From Peptacetobacter hiranonis (lineage in GTDB: Bacteria; Bacillota; Clostridia; Peptostreptococcales; Peptostreptococcaceae): a stretch of DNA of 64,000 nt. The stretch covers positions 806,001 to 870,000 of the forward strand of contig NZ_CP036523.1 in NCBI RefSeq assembly GCF_008151785.1. The letters are read 5' to 3'. Numbering within the stretch: the stretch's first letter is position 1; every line of letters begins with the position of its first letter. The position numbers and the translations under genes are program-made. A model generated the notes under the pieces. It saw nothing but the letters and a program-made list of their open reading frames with translations. It had not been told where the DNA came from and did no database searches. This document shows, piece by piece, positions 16,835 through 25,819 of this stretch.

Positions 16835-17911
16835 CTATCCAAATATTTTTTTTAATTCAGAAATAAGTAATATATTTTCTTCAGGTTTTAATATACAAAC
16901 CCTAAAGAAATATTCATCTAATCCATCAAATGAAGCACAATCCCTGATTATTATTCTTTCTGGAATTAGCTCATTTCTCAATTCTTCTGCTGTCATTCTT
17001 CTATCCACTATCTCACAAAGCACAAAATTACCATAAGTGTTATAAACCTTAACACCTGGAAGGAATCTTAACTCACTTTCAAGATAATCTCTCTCCTTGC
17101 TCATGTGCTCAATAGTTTCGTTGATGAAATCATCATCGACAAACATAATCTCGCCCATTCTAGATGCGACAACGTTTATATTCCAAAGGTCAAGTCTTTT
17201 ATTTATAGCTTCTTTAACTTTTTCATTTGAAATAAGTCCGTATCCAAGTCTGATACCAGGAGTAGAGAAGAACTTAGAAGTTCCCCTTATCACAAATAAA
17301 TTGTCGAACTCGTCTACAAGTGGAGTAGATGAGTATTTTGATGTGTCTGTAAACTCAACATAAGTTTCGTCAATCATAACATAACATCCACAAGTAGATA
17401 CTATCTCTCTTATCTGGTCCTTAGAAAATGCAAATCCTGTAGGGTTGCAAGGGTTACAGATTATAAGAAGTTCGTAGCCACCTTCTTTAACAGTATTTGC
17501 CAAGTCTTTAGGATCTATTTCAAAATGATTTTCTTTTTTAGAGTAGTATTTTTTGATTTCACAGCCAATTTTATTTAATTCTTTTTCGTATTCAGAATAG
17601 GCTGGAGATACAAGTACCGCTTTTTTAGGGTTAACTGTGCCGATAAATGAAGATATTAGCTCAGTTGCACCACTTCCAAGTACTATATTTTCGCTGTTGC
17701 ATTTGCAATATGTTGATATAGATTTTTTTAGCTCTACGTATTCTGGATCAGGATACATTGAAACCATGTCTATGTTGTCTATTACATACTGTTTAGCCTT
17801 TTTTGAAGAGCCAAATGGATTTATATTTGAACTGAAATCCATGAAGTCCTCTTTTGAAAATCCGTATTTTGCGGAAAGTTCATATAAATTTGCACCGTGA
17901 TTTACACTCAT
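16835..17911 (-). CDS. CobD/HisC-like PLP-dependent aminotransferase
   Basis: A 358-residue fold-type I PLP enzyme. The opening NHGANLYELSAKYG ... DFSSNINPFG is typical of CobD (threonine-phosphate decarboxylase) and related HisC-like enzymes. PLP-site features are present: CNPCNPTG near residue 160, DETYVEF near 185, and the Schiff-base lysine in GTSKFFSTPGIRLGYG near 218. No cobalamin or histidine biosynthesis genes are nearby, so threonine-phosphate decarboxylase or an aromatic/histidinol-phosphate aminotransferase are both possible. I chose the ATG at 17911 with GGGAGG upstream; a TTG 15 bases earlier overlaps it. A short acidic protein gene lies 41 bases upstream on the same strand. Confidence 0.8.
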   Translation of the reverse strand: MSVNHGANLYELSAKYGFSKEDFMDFSSNINPFGSSKKAKQYVIDNIDMVSMYPDPEYVELKKSISTYCKCNSENIVLGSGATELISSFIGTVNPKKAVLVSPAYSEYEKELNKIGCEIKKYYSKKENHFEIDPKDLANTVKEGGYELLIICNPCNPTGFAFSKDQIREIVSTCGCYVMIDETYVEFTDTSKYSSTPLVDEFDNLFVIRGTSKFFSTPGIRLGYGLISNEKVKEAINKRLDLWNINVVASRMGEIMFVDDDFINETIEHMSKERDYLESELRFLPGVKVYNTYGNFVLCEIVDRRMTAEELRNELIPERIIIRDCASFDGLDEYFFRVCILKPEENILLISELKKIFG

Positions 17912-17952
17912 AATGATACCTCCCAAATTTTATTTATCGTATTTTTATTGTA

Positions 17953-18216
17953 TTAATTTTCTTCATCGAAGTTTATTATAAATTCTTCATCCCCACTGTT
18001 TATTTTAAGTATAGAAAGATTGAAGTTATCGTCGAATATAGAAACATTGTAAGTGAATACATCTCCGTTTTCTTTTTTAGACATTAAAAGATATGTTCCG
18101 TTTTCTTTGTCCTCTATTTCATCGCATATATCGTTGTAAACTTCTTCTCCAGTGAAAAATCCTGTATATCCTGATGATTTTATTTTTTCTTCTATTGCTT
18201 TGTATAATTTTTGCAT
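17953..18216 (-). CDS. Small acidic protein of unknown function
   Basis: An 87-residue soluble acidic protein (MQKLYKAIEEKIKSSGY...), probably alpha/beta, with no cysteine motif apart from a single Cys. AGAGGTG precedes the ATG. The aminotransferase gene follows 41 bases downstream on the same strand, so they are likely cotranscribed. I do not recognise the family. Confidence 0.6.
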   Translation of the reverse strand: MQKLYKAIEEKIKSSGYTGFFTGEEVYNDICDEIEDKENGTYLLMSKKENGDVFTYNVSIFDDNFNLSILKINSGDEEFIINFDEEN

Positions 18217-18380
18217 ATTGTCACCTCTTTTAAATTTTATATCGTAAATTTATTATAACATATAAGAGAGAGAATTAAATTAAAGTAGCACAATAGAAAA
18301 AAATTTACAAATTGTAATCATATAAAATAATAGTTTTGATAAATAAAGATAAAAACAATACTTGAAATATTCAGAAAATA

Positions 18381-18409
18381 TTGACTATATAAAAGAAAAG
18401 TAGTAAGAT
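18381..18409 (+). promoter_or_regulatory. Promoter of HD-domain gene
   Basis: TTGACT (18381-18386), a 17-base spacer and TAAGAT (18404-18409), about 75 bases before the HD gene start. The gap 18217-18482 separates divergent genes. Confidence 0.65.
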
Positions 18410-18482
18410 AAAACTTATAAAAAATAATAAAAATAATAAATTTAGAACAAAATTAAAAAATTAATTTGAGGGGGATTAAAAA

Positions 18483-19049
18483 ATGATATTAGAATACGAT
18501 AAAGCACTTGAAATACTTAAAAAATACAATCAGGACGATTTTCATATAAGACATGGGGAAGTTGTTTCTGGTGTTATGAGATATTTTGCTAAGGAATATG
18601 ATCCTGAGAGAGAAGATTTTTGGGCAACAGTTGGACTACTTCACGATATAGATTTTGAGATGTATCCAGATGAACACTGTATTAAAGCAGAAGAACTTTT
18701 AAGAGAAAATGGATACGATGAAGAGTTTATCCATGGGGTTGTTTGCCATGCTTATGGAATATGTGAAGGGCTAGAAAAGAAACCTGAGCATATAATGGAA
18801 AAGATTTTATTTGCCACAGATGAGCTTACAGGACTTATAGGTGCAGTTGCTATAATGAGACCTTCTAAGAGCGTTATGGATTTAGAGTTAAAATCTGTCA
18901 AGAAGAAATTCAAAACTCCTAAGTTTGCAGCAGGATGTTCAAGAGATACAATCAAAAAAGGTGCTGAAGAACTAGGATGGGAACTAGATGAACTAATGCA
19001 GAGAACAATAGATGCAATGAGAAGTTTATCACCTAAAATGGATATATAG
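18483..19049 (+). CDS. HD-domain metal-dependent phosphohydrolase
   Basis: A 188-residue protein with the HD superfamily pattern: His24 (HIRHGE), His54-Asp55 (LLHDID), His89 (VCHAYG) and Asp113 (ATDEL). These bind a metal pair and hydrolyse phosphoesters, often of nucleotides. The small size and lack of other domains match a group of uncharacterised clostridial HD hydrolases; the substrate is unknown. GAGGGGG lies before the ATG. The last few codons and the stop lie within the palindromic element that follows. Confidence 0.8.
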   Translation: MILEYDKALEILKKYNQDDFHIRHGEVVSGVMRYFAKEYDPEREDFWATVGLLHDIDFEMYPDEHCIKAEELLRENGYDEEFIHGVVCHAYGICEGLEKKPEHIMEKILFATDELTGLIGAVAIMRPSKSVMDLELKSVKKKFKTPKFAAGCSRDTIKKGAEELGWELDELMQRTIDAMRSLSPKMDI

Positions 19050-19261
19050 TCATCGAGTTTTTTCAGTAGCAAATTTTACGCACAAACACAATTAATCGCT
19101 CTCCTGGCTTCGACGGCTCACCCATAAATGTAACACATTTCAAGGTTACGAGCCGTCTGCAGATAGTCGGTGCGATTTAATTTGTGTTAGCACGCAAAAT
19201 TTTGAGCTACTGAAAAATCAACTTCGATGAGTTATATATCAATCTTTAGGTTTCAAAACTT
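19022..19261 (+). repeat. Palindromic gene-end element, copy 3
   Basis: The core at 19102-19170 reads TCCTGGCTTCGACG ... CGTCTGCAGATAGTCGG, with inner stem GACGGCTC/GAGCCGTC and hairpin AAATGT-AAC-ACATTT. The arms form a very long stem, including CAGTAGC/GCTACTG, CACAA-TTAATCGC/GCGATTTAATTTGTG and TCATCGA/TCGATGA. Pairing runs past the stop codon: CCTAAAATGGATATATAG at the end of the HD gene corresponds, inverted, to sequence up to about 19261. Same orientation as the gene upstream. The rest of the gap to 19546 holds a terminator and the hpt promoter. Confidence 0.85.
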
Positions 19262-19351
19262 GCGAGTTTGTGGTAAAAGTATAGGTACAGTTTAAATTAT
19301 TTAAGATTATTTATTTCTATTACTACACGATATTTTCATTTCAGATTGTTA

Positions 19352-19388
19352 AAAATCACTTTAACTAAATGTTAAGGTGATTTTTTGT
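19352..19388 (+). terminator. Rho-independent terminator
   Basis: AAATCACTTTAAC pairs with GTTAAGGTGATTT, then T residues. It lies between the HD gene (with its palindromic element) and hpt. Confidence 0.8.
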
Positions 19389-19424
19389 TGTATGAATTTT
19401 AGATGATAGAATTGGAATTTTTGT

Positions 19425-19452
19425 TTGAAAAAGATATGTTTTAGAGTATAAT
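19425..19452 (+). promoter_or_regulatory. Promoter of hpt
   Basis: TTGAAA (19425-19430), a 16-base spacer and a perfect TATAAT (19447-19452), about 95 bases before the hpt start. Confidence 0.65.
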
Positions 19453-19546
19453 ATATAATATCCAAAAATTATTTTTGATGAGAAATTCTTTTTTGAAGAA
19501 TAATTAATAAATTCTAAATAACCCAGATAGCTGGTAGGAGGAAATT

Positions 19547-20077
19547 ATGTACAAAGTAACTGGAAAGATGTTCACAGAAGAACAGATAAGAGAAAAGGTA
19601 ATAGAATTAGGTAAACAGATAGAAAATGACTACAAAGGTGAAGAAGTTTTAGTAGTTGGTATTTTAAAAGGTGCAAATGTGTTCACTTGTGACCTTATAA
19701 GACAGATAGACTTAGATGTTAAGATAGACTTTATGAGTGTTTCAAGCTATGGTTCAGGAACTGAGTCTTCAGGTACAGTTAGAATATTAAAAGACTTAGA
19801 TACAGATATAAAAGGAAGAAATGTTCTTATAGTTGAAGATATAATAGACTCAGGTAGAACTCTTAGCAATTTAGTTAAAGAGCTACAGATAAGAGAGCCA
19901 AAGAGCTTAAAATTATGTACTCTACTAGACAAACCAAGCAGAAGAGTTGTAGATGTAGATGTTGAATACGTTGGATTTGAAATAGAAGATAAATTCATAG
20001 TAGGATACGGAATAGACTATGCAGAAAAATATAGAAATCTTCCTTATATAGGAATAGTTGAAGACGTAGCTGAATAA
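19547..20077 (+). CDS. hpt: Hypoxanthine phosphoribosyltransferase
   Basis: A 176-residue purine salvage enzyme that converts hypoxanthine (and usually guanine) plus PRPP to IMP/GMP. The PRPP-binding loop [14 protein letters not shown] begins at residue 93 with the acidic pair Glu97-Asp98. The N-terminal [11 protein letters not shown] and the C-terminal base-site [17 protein letters not shown] are both typical of bacterial Hpt. Length is normal. GTAGGAGG precedes the ATG. It has its own promoter and terminator. Confidence 0.95.
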   Translation: MYKVTGKMFTEEQIREKVIELGKQIENDYKGEEVLVVGILKGANVFTCDLIRQIDLDVKIDFMSVSSYGSGTESSGTVRILKDLDTDIKGRNVLIVEDIIDSGRTLSNLVKELQIREPKSLKLCTLLDKPSRRVVDVDVEYVGFEIEDKFIVGYGIDYAEKYRNLPYIGIVEDVAE

Positions 20078-20087
20078 TTGATTATAC

Positions 20088-20117
20088 AAGGCATGCTTTT
20101 TAAGTATGCCTTTAAAT
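20088..20117 (+). terminator. Terminator of hpt
   Basis: AAGGCATGC pairs with GTATGCCTT around a T-rich loop and is followed by T residues. Confidence 0.8.
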
Positions 20118-20167
20118 TTGTAGATGTATGAAAAATAAATATTATAATTAGAAAGGAATCAGATTAG

Positions 20168-21079
20168 ATGAATATAAATTATTTTGAACATATTCAGGCT
20201 CCAATACTTTTATTTTTCCAGAGTATTAGGAACCCGATTTTAAATTTACTTTTTTTATTTTTTACTATTAGTACGGAAACACCAGTAGTTGTAATATTTA
20301 CAGCCATTATGTACTGGTGTATTGATAAGAAAATAGGACGGAGAATGTTATACGCACTTACAGGAAATATTGCTTTAAATGGGGCAATTAAGGATTATTT
20401 TAAGGTAGAAAGACCTATTGGAAAGTTTGGACTTGAGTCTATGAGAGTTGAAACTGCGACAGGATATTCATTCCCAAGTGGGCATACTCAGACTGCGACT
20501 ACATTTTGGACTTCTTTAGCGGTTCAGTTAAAGAAAAAATGGGTGTATGTTTTAGCAGCAGTTATGGCTATAGGTGCTGGTATTTCAAGACTTTATCTAG
20601 CTGTTCATTGGCCAATGGACGTTGTTGCAGGGCTTATTCTTGGATTTTTATTTACTATACTTTTAATAAAGATAATGGATAGATCTGAAAAAAGTGGAAA
20701 ATATTGGGAAATGATACTTATTTTAGTTCCGCTTGCGATAATGGCATTTGTGCTAAAGAGCAGTGATTATACTAAACTTTTTGCACTTATGTTTGGATTT
20801 ACTATCGGATATATTTTGGAAAGAGAGTATGTATCTTTTGAAGTCATAGATAGAAAAAATATGAGCAATGGAGAAATTATTAAAAAGAATGGGAAAAGAT
20901 TCTTAATAGGAATGCTTAGTTTAGGTGTTGTTTATTTAGGATTAAAACTTGTATTTTCTTTATTTGGAGCAGCTGATGGAAGTACACTTGATATGGTGCT
21001 AGATTTTGTTAGATATTCGGCTGTTGTTATTCAGGGGGTAGCTGGTGCTCCATATTTATTTAAAAAAATGGGAATATAA
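20168..21079 (+). CDS. PAP2-superfamily membrane phosphatase
   Basis: A 303-residue polytopic protein with the three acid-phosphatase motifs of the PAP2 family: KDYFKVERP (about residues 74-82), PSGH (about 106-109) and SRLYLAVHWPMD (about 143-154). The active site faces outside, and likely substrates are undecaprenyl pyrophosphate or phosphatidyl phosphates. The roughly 100-residue C-terminal extension with further membrane helices goes beyond the minimal PAP2 domain. The YhiN-like flavoprotein gene follows 44 bases later on the same strand. Confidence 0.85.
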   Translation: MNINYFEHIQAPILLFFQSIRNPILNLLFLFFTISTETPVVVIFTAIMYWCIDKKIGRRMLYALTGNIALNGAIKDYFKVERPIGKFGLESMRVETATGYSFPSGHTQTATTFWTSLAVQLKKKWVYVLAAVMAIGAGISRLYLAVHWPMDVVAGLILGFLFTILLIKIMDRSEKSGKYWEMILILVPLAIMAFVLKSSDYTKLFALMFGFTIGYILEREYVSFEVIDRKNMSNGEIIKKNGKRFLIGMLSLGVVYLGLKLVFSLFGAADGSTLDMVLDFVRYSAVVIQGVAGAPYLFKKMGI

Positions 21080-21123
21080 TTTTTAGATAAGAGTTTAAAA
21101 AAATTCTTAGGAAGGGAAATATT

Positions 21124-22350
21124 ATGAAGAAGGTTGTTATAATCGGTGCTGGACCTGCAGGTATGACTGCAGCGTATTCGGCATCGCAAAATGGTATAGA
21201 TGTTGTTTTGGTAGAGAAAAATGAGAGAGTAGGTAGAAAACTACTGATAACTGGAAAAGGAAGATGTAATATAACTAATAACTGTGAGGTTGAAGAGTTA
21301 ATTGCAAATGTAAATACAAATGGAAAATTTTTATACAGCGCATTCTACACATTTACAAATGATGCGGTTATGGAAATGTTTGAAAGTTTAGGTGTTAGGT
21401 TAAAGACAGAAAGAGGAAATAGAGTTTTTCCTGAGAGTGATAGAGCAATGGATGTCGTTGATGCTATGGCTAGACTTATAAAGAGAAAAAATATTAAGTT
21501 AGTTACAGGAAAAACTGTCAAAGATATAAAAGAAAAGAATGGAAAAGTTGAGTCTGTTGTTTTAAGTGACGGAAAAGAGATTAAGACAGATGCTGTTATA
21601 ATTGCTACAGGTGGTGCAAGTTATCAGAGAACTGGATCTACAGGAGATGGATATAGACTTGCTGAGAAATTAGGTCATAAGATAACTCCTTTAAAGCCTT
21701 CTTTGATAGGTCTTGAGATACAGGAAGATTTTGTGCATAAGTTAAAAGGTCTTAGTCTTAGAAATGTTGCAATAAAGGTATTTGGCAAGAAGAATAAGAA
21801 GATATACGACGATTTTGGTGAAATGGAATTCACTGATTACGGTGTAGATGGGCCGATTATCAAATCTGCAAGCTGTATAATGAGGGATTTATCTAAGGAA
21901 AGTTATAAAATTTCTTTAGATTTAAAACCAGCTTTAGACCACGAAAAGCTTGATAAAAGAGTGCAGAGAGATTTCCAAAAATATATAAATAAGAGATTTG
22001 AAAACTCCCTATCAGATTTACTTCCAAGTAAGATGATACCGGTAGTCGTGGAACTTTCTGGCATAGATCCAGCTACTCCGGTAAATTCTATAACTAAGGA
22101 AGAGAGAAGAAATCTTGTCGATACTATAAAAAATATTGAGTTGCATGTTAAGAGATATAGACCTATGGAGGAAGCGATAGTTACTTCTGGTGGGGTTAAG
22201 ACATCTGAGATAAATTCTAGTACTATGGAGTCTAAGTTAATCGAGGGACTTTATTTTGCTGGGGAAGTGATAGATGTTGATGCTTACACTGGAGGATTTA
22301 ACTTACAAATTGCGTTCTCTACAGGATATCTAGCAGGTAGCAACATATAA
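21124..22350 (+). CDS. YhiN/HI0933-family FAD-dependent oxidoreductase
   Basis: A 408-residue flavoprotein with a Rossmann FAD-binding start (VIIGAGPAGMTAAYSA), the family motif GKGRCNITNN near residue 48, ATGGASY near 160, and a C-terminal GLYFAGEVIDVDAYTGGFNLQ. All are conserved in the HI0933 (PF03486) group. The biological substrate of the family is poorly defined. GGAAGGG lies upstream of the ATG. Copy 4 of the palindromic element begins within 25 bases of the stop. Confidence 0.9.
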   Translation: MKKVVIIGAGPAGMTAAYSASQNGIDVVLVEKNERVGRKLLITGKGRCNITNNCEVEELIANVNTNGKFLYSAFYTFTNDAVMEMFESLGVRLKTERGNRVFPESDRAMDVVDAMARLIKRKNIKLVTGKTVKDIKEKNGKVESVVLSDGKEIKTDAVIIATGGASYQRTGSTGDGYRLAEKLGHKITPLKPSLIGLEIQEDFVHKLKGLSLRNVAIKVFGKKNKKIYDDFGEMEFTDYGVDGPIIKSASCIMRDLSKESYKISLDLKPALDHEKLDKRVQRDFQKYINKRFENSLSDLLPSKMIPVVVELSGIDPATPVNSITKEERRNLVDTIKNIELHVKRYRPMEEAIVTSGGVKTSEINSSTMESKLIEGLYFAGEVIDVDAYTGGFNLQIAFSTGYLAGSNI

Positions 22351-22373
22351 AACCTCGGTAAAAGGGCAATAGA

Positions 22374-22500
22374 ATAACTACTATCAGTTTCAGGCTTCGA
22401 CGCTTTCTTTGTTTTATTCGAACTCTGTTCGAAAAACAATGTTGAAAGCGTCTGTAGATTTTTAAATAAAGCGTTTTAGCCAGTAAAATTTTTTAGTTAT
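22374..22500 (+). repeat. Palindromic gene-end element, copy 4 (degenerate arms)
   Basis: The core at about 22389-22463 reads TTTCAGGCTTCGACG ... CGTCTGTAGATTTTT with inner stem GACGCTTTC/GAAAGCGTC and a hairpin CGAAC-TCT-GTTCG shared with copy 7. The outer arms are largely lost: only ATAACTA/TAGTTAT pairs clearly. Orientation is the same as the flavoprotein gene upstream. The rest of the gap to 22651 is AT-rich with no gene. Confidence 0.7.
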
Positions 22501-22651
22501 ATATAAACTGATTGCTTTGTTTGAAGGAGTTTATTTCATTTATGCTAAAGTGTTTTTTTGTTTATTTTACTTTTTATATTTAGTATTACTAAACTCTTGA
22601 TTTTTCTGAAAATTTAAATTACAATTAAAATAAGGAAAGGATGGGGTGCCA

Positions 22652-23119
22652 ATGCTGGTAGAGGAACTTAATTTGGAAACTAGGTGCAAAATTTACACAA
22701 TTACGAAGAAGGTTTTAAGAAAGTATCAAAAGGGAATCATTTCTGGTAAGCTAACATCTGACAAGTTTGTTCATAATATTTTGGGAGATGTTTCTATTCA
22801 TGAGGTTCTTCCTGATGAGATTTTGGAAGAGAGTGATTTTATAGATTCTTATCATCATTATGTGGATAAGCTTATTTGTATTCAGAACGAAAATCTCATA
22901 AATAGCAAAAATAGGAATTACAAAAAAGCTAATGAGAAACCAGATGTGTCTAAAGTGATGAAGTTAAAGCATCTCCTTAATGATACTGGATATGTTCTGT
23001 CTATCCCTTGTCAATATCTAACAATTAGCGATATTGATAATATATCAAAATATATTACAACAGGAGATATAGACTTAGGTAATGAAAAGATTTACAATTA
23101 CGTTTACAAAGAACACTAG
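22652..23119 (+). CDS. Hypothetical protein
   Basis: A 155-residue soluble protein of mixed charge, predicted mostly helical, with no membrane segment or known motif. I do not recognise it. The start is uncertain: the ATG at 22652 (MLVEEL...) and an in-frame GTG at 22646 share the upstream purine-rich AAGGAAAGG. A strong terminator follows, so the gene stands alone between palindrome copy 4 and the PP2C gene. Confidence 0.55.
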   Translation: MLVEELNLETRCKIYTITKKVLRKYQKGIISGKLTSDKFVHNILGDVSIHEVLPDEILEESDFIDSYHHYVDKLICIQNENLINSKNRNYKKANEKPDVSKVMKLKHLLNDTGYVLSIPCQYLTISDIDNISKYITTGDIDLGNEKIYNYVYKEH

Positions 23120-23122
23120 AAC

Positions 23123-23184
23123 AAAAAAGGAGTAAGCAGTTTTTGAATTGAAAAATATTTAAAGACTGTTTGCTCCTTTTTTAT
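23123..23184 (+). terminator. Rho-independent terminator
   Basis: AAAAAAGGAG-AAGCAGT pairs with ACTGTTTGCTCCTTTTTT around an AT-rich loop. Confidence 0.85.
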
Positions 23185-23336
23185 TTTTAATTAAAAATGG
23201 TGTAGAATATGTTAGAATATATATTAATTGAAAAGTAATTTCTTTAAGAAAAACTTTAAAGAAATTTAAAAATAAATTTTGAATAGATTAAATTATTTTG
23301 ACTATAGGAGGTGGACTGCCAAGTTGGCAAATTGAT

Positions 23337-25109
23337 ATGACTGAAGAGTATATGAAGCGAATGAAGAATCTTGTTGAGATTTCTAAGTTGGTTACACAGT
23401 CTCAGGATTTCTTCAAGATAAAGGATATTATAGTCAGCAAGATGTTGGATGTTGTTCATCCGGCAAAAGCTTGTGTAAATATTTTTTACAACGACGATTT
23501 TAATTATGCGTATTTGGTTTGCTCAAACACTTTAAAATATATTCCAACTGTTTTTGAAGGAGTAGATAGACCTGAGGGTGCTAAGATTGATTTTGATTTG
23601 TATCCTGATTATATCAGAGAGGCAGTCGAAAAGAAAAAAATCATATATGTAAGAGATGTTTTTTTAGATGAAGCAGCTTCAAAAGAGAGAGATTTAGCTC
23701 AAAACGAAGGATATTGTGGAAGAGCTGTTTTCCCATTCATAATAGAGGAAAAAGTTGTAGGATTTATGACTGCATTCACAACAGAGGGTGAAAGTATAAG
23801 CGATGAGGATATGAATTTTATCGCATCAGTTGCATCTCTTATGGCACTTTCTATAGAAATAACTAGAAAGAATGAGTCTGTAAATAAACTTGTAAACAAG
23901 CTTAGACAAGGGGTAACAGCGATAAATGAAGCTACTAGAAAGTTATATGTAGATAAAAATATAGATACATATTTAAAGGACTTAACTAAGCAAGCAGTTG
24001 AGATTACAGATAGTGAAGAAGCTATAATAATCTTGGATAAAAATGAAAAGCACGCAAGAATAGTTAATTGCTATAATAAAAATGAATGTAGAAGTAATCT
24101 ATTCTTAATGCTAGATACCATTTCTGAAAATCATAAAGATGGAGATTTTTCAAATGATGTAGATATGGTACTTGAAAATGGATCTAAGATAAATAGCTAT
24201 ATATACCATAGACTTATGGACGCAGATAGTAATTTAGGATATATAATATGTGCAAATGCAACAAAATACACTAGAGATGATGTAAATATACTTTCAATTC
24301 TTTCAAAGCAGATAACTGTCGGTACTCAGCTTTATGAATACAACCAGAATGAGGTTAGACATAGAGTATTACAAAATGAGCTATCTGTTTTAAATAAGCA
24401 GCAAAAACTTATGATGAACGATGCTAATATGGTTTGCAATGGAAATAGACAGCTTTATTGTTATCACCAGCCAGCAAAGGTTGTAGGTGGGGATTTCTAT
24501 GATGCAGTTAGAGTGAATGACGACAAGGTTATTTACATTGTTGCCGATGTTATGGGGCATGGTATTGTATCAAACTACATGGTTGCACTTATAAAAGGTG
24601 CATTTAAGGTACTCTGTAGACAGTTTGAAAAGCCTTCAGATATAATGAATAATCTTAATAAGATGCTTTTTGAGGAATTCGATAAAATGGAAGTTTTCTG
24701 TACTGGTATAGTTGCAAGTTTAGATACAAAAGAAAATACTCTTACAGTATCTAATGCTGGGCATTATAGTCCTGTTATCATACAGAGGGACGGAACTGTT
24801 GCAAAATATGTAAATTGCAAGAAGGGAATTCCAATAGGTGTTATAGAAGATGGAGAGTACAAAGATAATGTGATAAACATAAAAGATTATCCTATGATAT
24901 GTATGTTTACAGATGGTATTCTTGAGATTAAGAATAAGGATAAGGAAGAATTTGGTCAAGAGAGATTTGAAAAACTTCTTTGTGAAAATTATAAATATAG
25001 CCCAGAGTTTATAATTGAAAAAATTAAGGAAGAGTTTTACGCTTTTTCTGGAAAGAAAGAATACTCTGATGATATTATGATGGTTATGCTGAAAGATAAT
25101 AATGTTTAA
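23337..25109 (+). CDS. GAF-domain PP2C/SpoIIE-type serine phosphatase
   Basis: A signalling phosphatase of about 590 residues. Two GAF-like sensor regions (about residues 5-190 and 205-340) are followed by a short coiled coil and a C-terminal SpoIIE/PP2C domain with its metal-binding aspartates: GGDFYDA, ADVMGHG, FTDGILE and SDDIMMVML. Such proteins usually act on anti-sigma-factor antagonists. No such partner is adjacent. The start is unclear: AGGAGGTGG lies 24 bases upstream of the ATG at 23337, too far. The in-frame TTG at 23298 precedes the site and has no ribosome binding site of its own, and a CTG at 23316 is only 4 bases from it. The catalytic domain is intact. Confidence 0.8.
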   Translation: MTEEYMKRMKNLVEISKLVTQSQDFFKIKDIIVSKMLDVVHPAKACVNIFYNDDFNYAYLVCSNTLKYIPTVFEGVDRPEGAKIDFDLYPDYIREAVEKKKIIYVRDVFLDEAASKERDLAQNEGYCGRAVFPFIIEEKVVGFMTAFTTEGESISDEDMNFIASVASLMALSIEITRKNESVNKLVNKLRQGVTAINEATRKLYVDKNIDTYLKDLTKQAVEITDSEEAIIILDKNEKHARIVNCYNKNECRSNLFLMLDTISENHKDGDFSNDVDMVLENGSKINSYIYHRLMDADSNLGYIICANATKYTRDDVNILSILSKQITVGTQLYEYNQNEVRHRVLQNELSVLNKQQKLMMNDANMVCNGNRQLYCYHQPAKVVGGDFYDAVRVNDDKVIYIVADVMGHGIVSNYMVALIKGAFKVLCRQFEKPSDIMNNLNKMLFEEFDKMEVFCTGIVASLDTKENTLTVSNAGHYSPVIIQRDGTVAKYVNCKKGIPIGVIEDGEYKDNVINIKDYPMICMFTDGILEIKNKDKEEFGQERFEKLLCENYKYSPEFIIEKIKEEFYAFSGKKEYSDDIMMVMLKDNNV

Positions 25110-25207
25110 AATGCAGTATAATTTCATATAATGTATAGATAAATAAATAAAATGATATTGCGATATTTTGCAGTATTTAGATAAATTAATTAATGGAGAT
25201 TGGAAAT

Positions 25208-25807
25208 ATGACAAAGGATATTTTAATAATAAATGCTAGTCCTAGAAAGGACAAAAATTGCTTTAATATATCTAGGGATATTTCGAAAATTTTAGAAAGA
25301 GAGGGCGTATCTTACGCCCTTTTAGATATTTACGAAATGGATATAGATTATTGTAATGCATGTGGATACTGCGAGCACAAGAAAGGATGCAGAATAAAGG
25401 ACGATATGACAGAGCTTTATGAGATGTTTGATAAGAGTAGGGGTACTGTTGTTATAAGTCCAGTGTATTTTAATTCTGTACCAGCAAAGATGAAGACTGT
25501 TGTCGATAGAACACAGGCAGTTTATTCTAGTAAGTTTGTGCTTGGAGATTCTATGATTGATAGAGGAAGAAAAAGAGCTGGTATGTACCTAGCTGTAGGT
25601 GGTTCCAAACCATATGAGGATCAGTTTGATGGCGGTGATATAGTTATGGACTTTTTCTTTAAGAGTATAAATTCAAGAAGTATTAAAAATATAAGAATTC
25701 CAGATAGCGATGAGGTTAGTTATGTGGAAAGTGAAGAACTTGTGGAGTGTATAAAAAAATCTACAGAAGAATATGCAGCACATATTAAAGAGATAATGAG
25801 CGAATAA
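25208..25807 (+). CDS. Iron-sulfur flavoprotein (NADPH-dependent FMN reductase family)
   Basis: A 199-residue flavodoxin-like protein. The FMN phosphate loop is at the start (INASPRKDKNC). The compact cysteine motif CNACGYCEHKKGC (near residues 48-60, CX2CX2CX5C) is that of iron-sulfur flavoproteins, which bind a 4Fe-4S cluster and pass electrons to FMN. SPVYFNSVPAKMKTVVDR is the conserved flavin-side loop. The ATG at 25208 has GGAG upstream; the ORF could extend 15 bases further. aroB follows 12 bases downstream in the same direction, probably as an operon, although no metabolic link is obvious. Confidence 0.85.
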   Translation: MTKDILIINASPRKDKNCFNISRDISKILEREGVSYALLDIYEMDIDYCNACGYCEHKKGCRIKDDMTELYEMFDKSRGTVVISPVYFNSVPAKMKTVVDRTQAVYSSKFVLGDSMIDRGRKRAGMYLAVGGSKPYEDQFDGGDIVMDFFFKSINSRSIKNIRIPDSDEVSYVESEELVECIKKSTEEYAAHIKEIMSE

Positions 25808-25819
25808 TGAGGTGATTAT

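Noticed and set aside
16388-19170. tmRNA-like or other known RNA identity for the GGCTTCGAC core
   Set aside because: The short match has no tmRNA context: no tRNA-like ends and no tag frame, and it recurs at seven sites.
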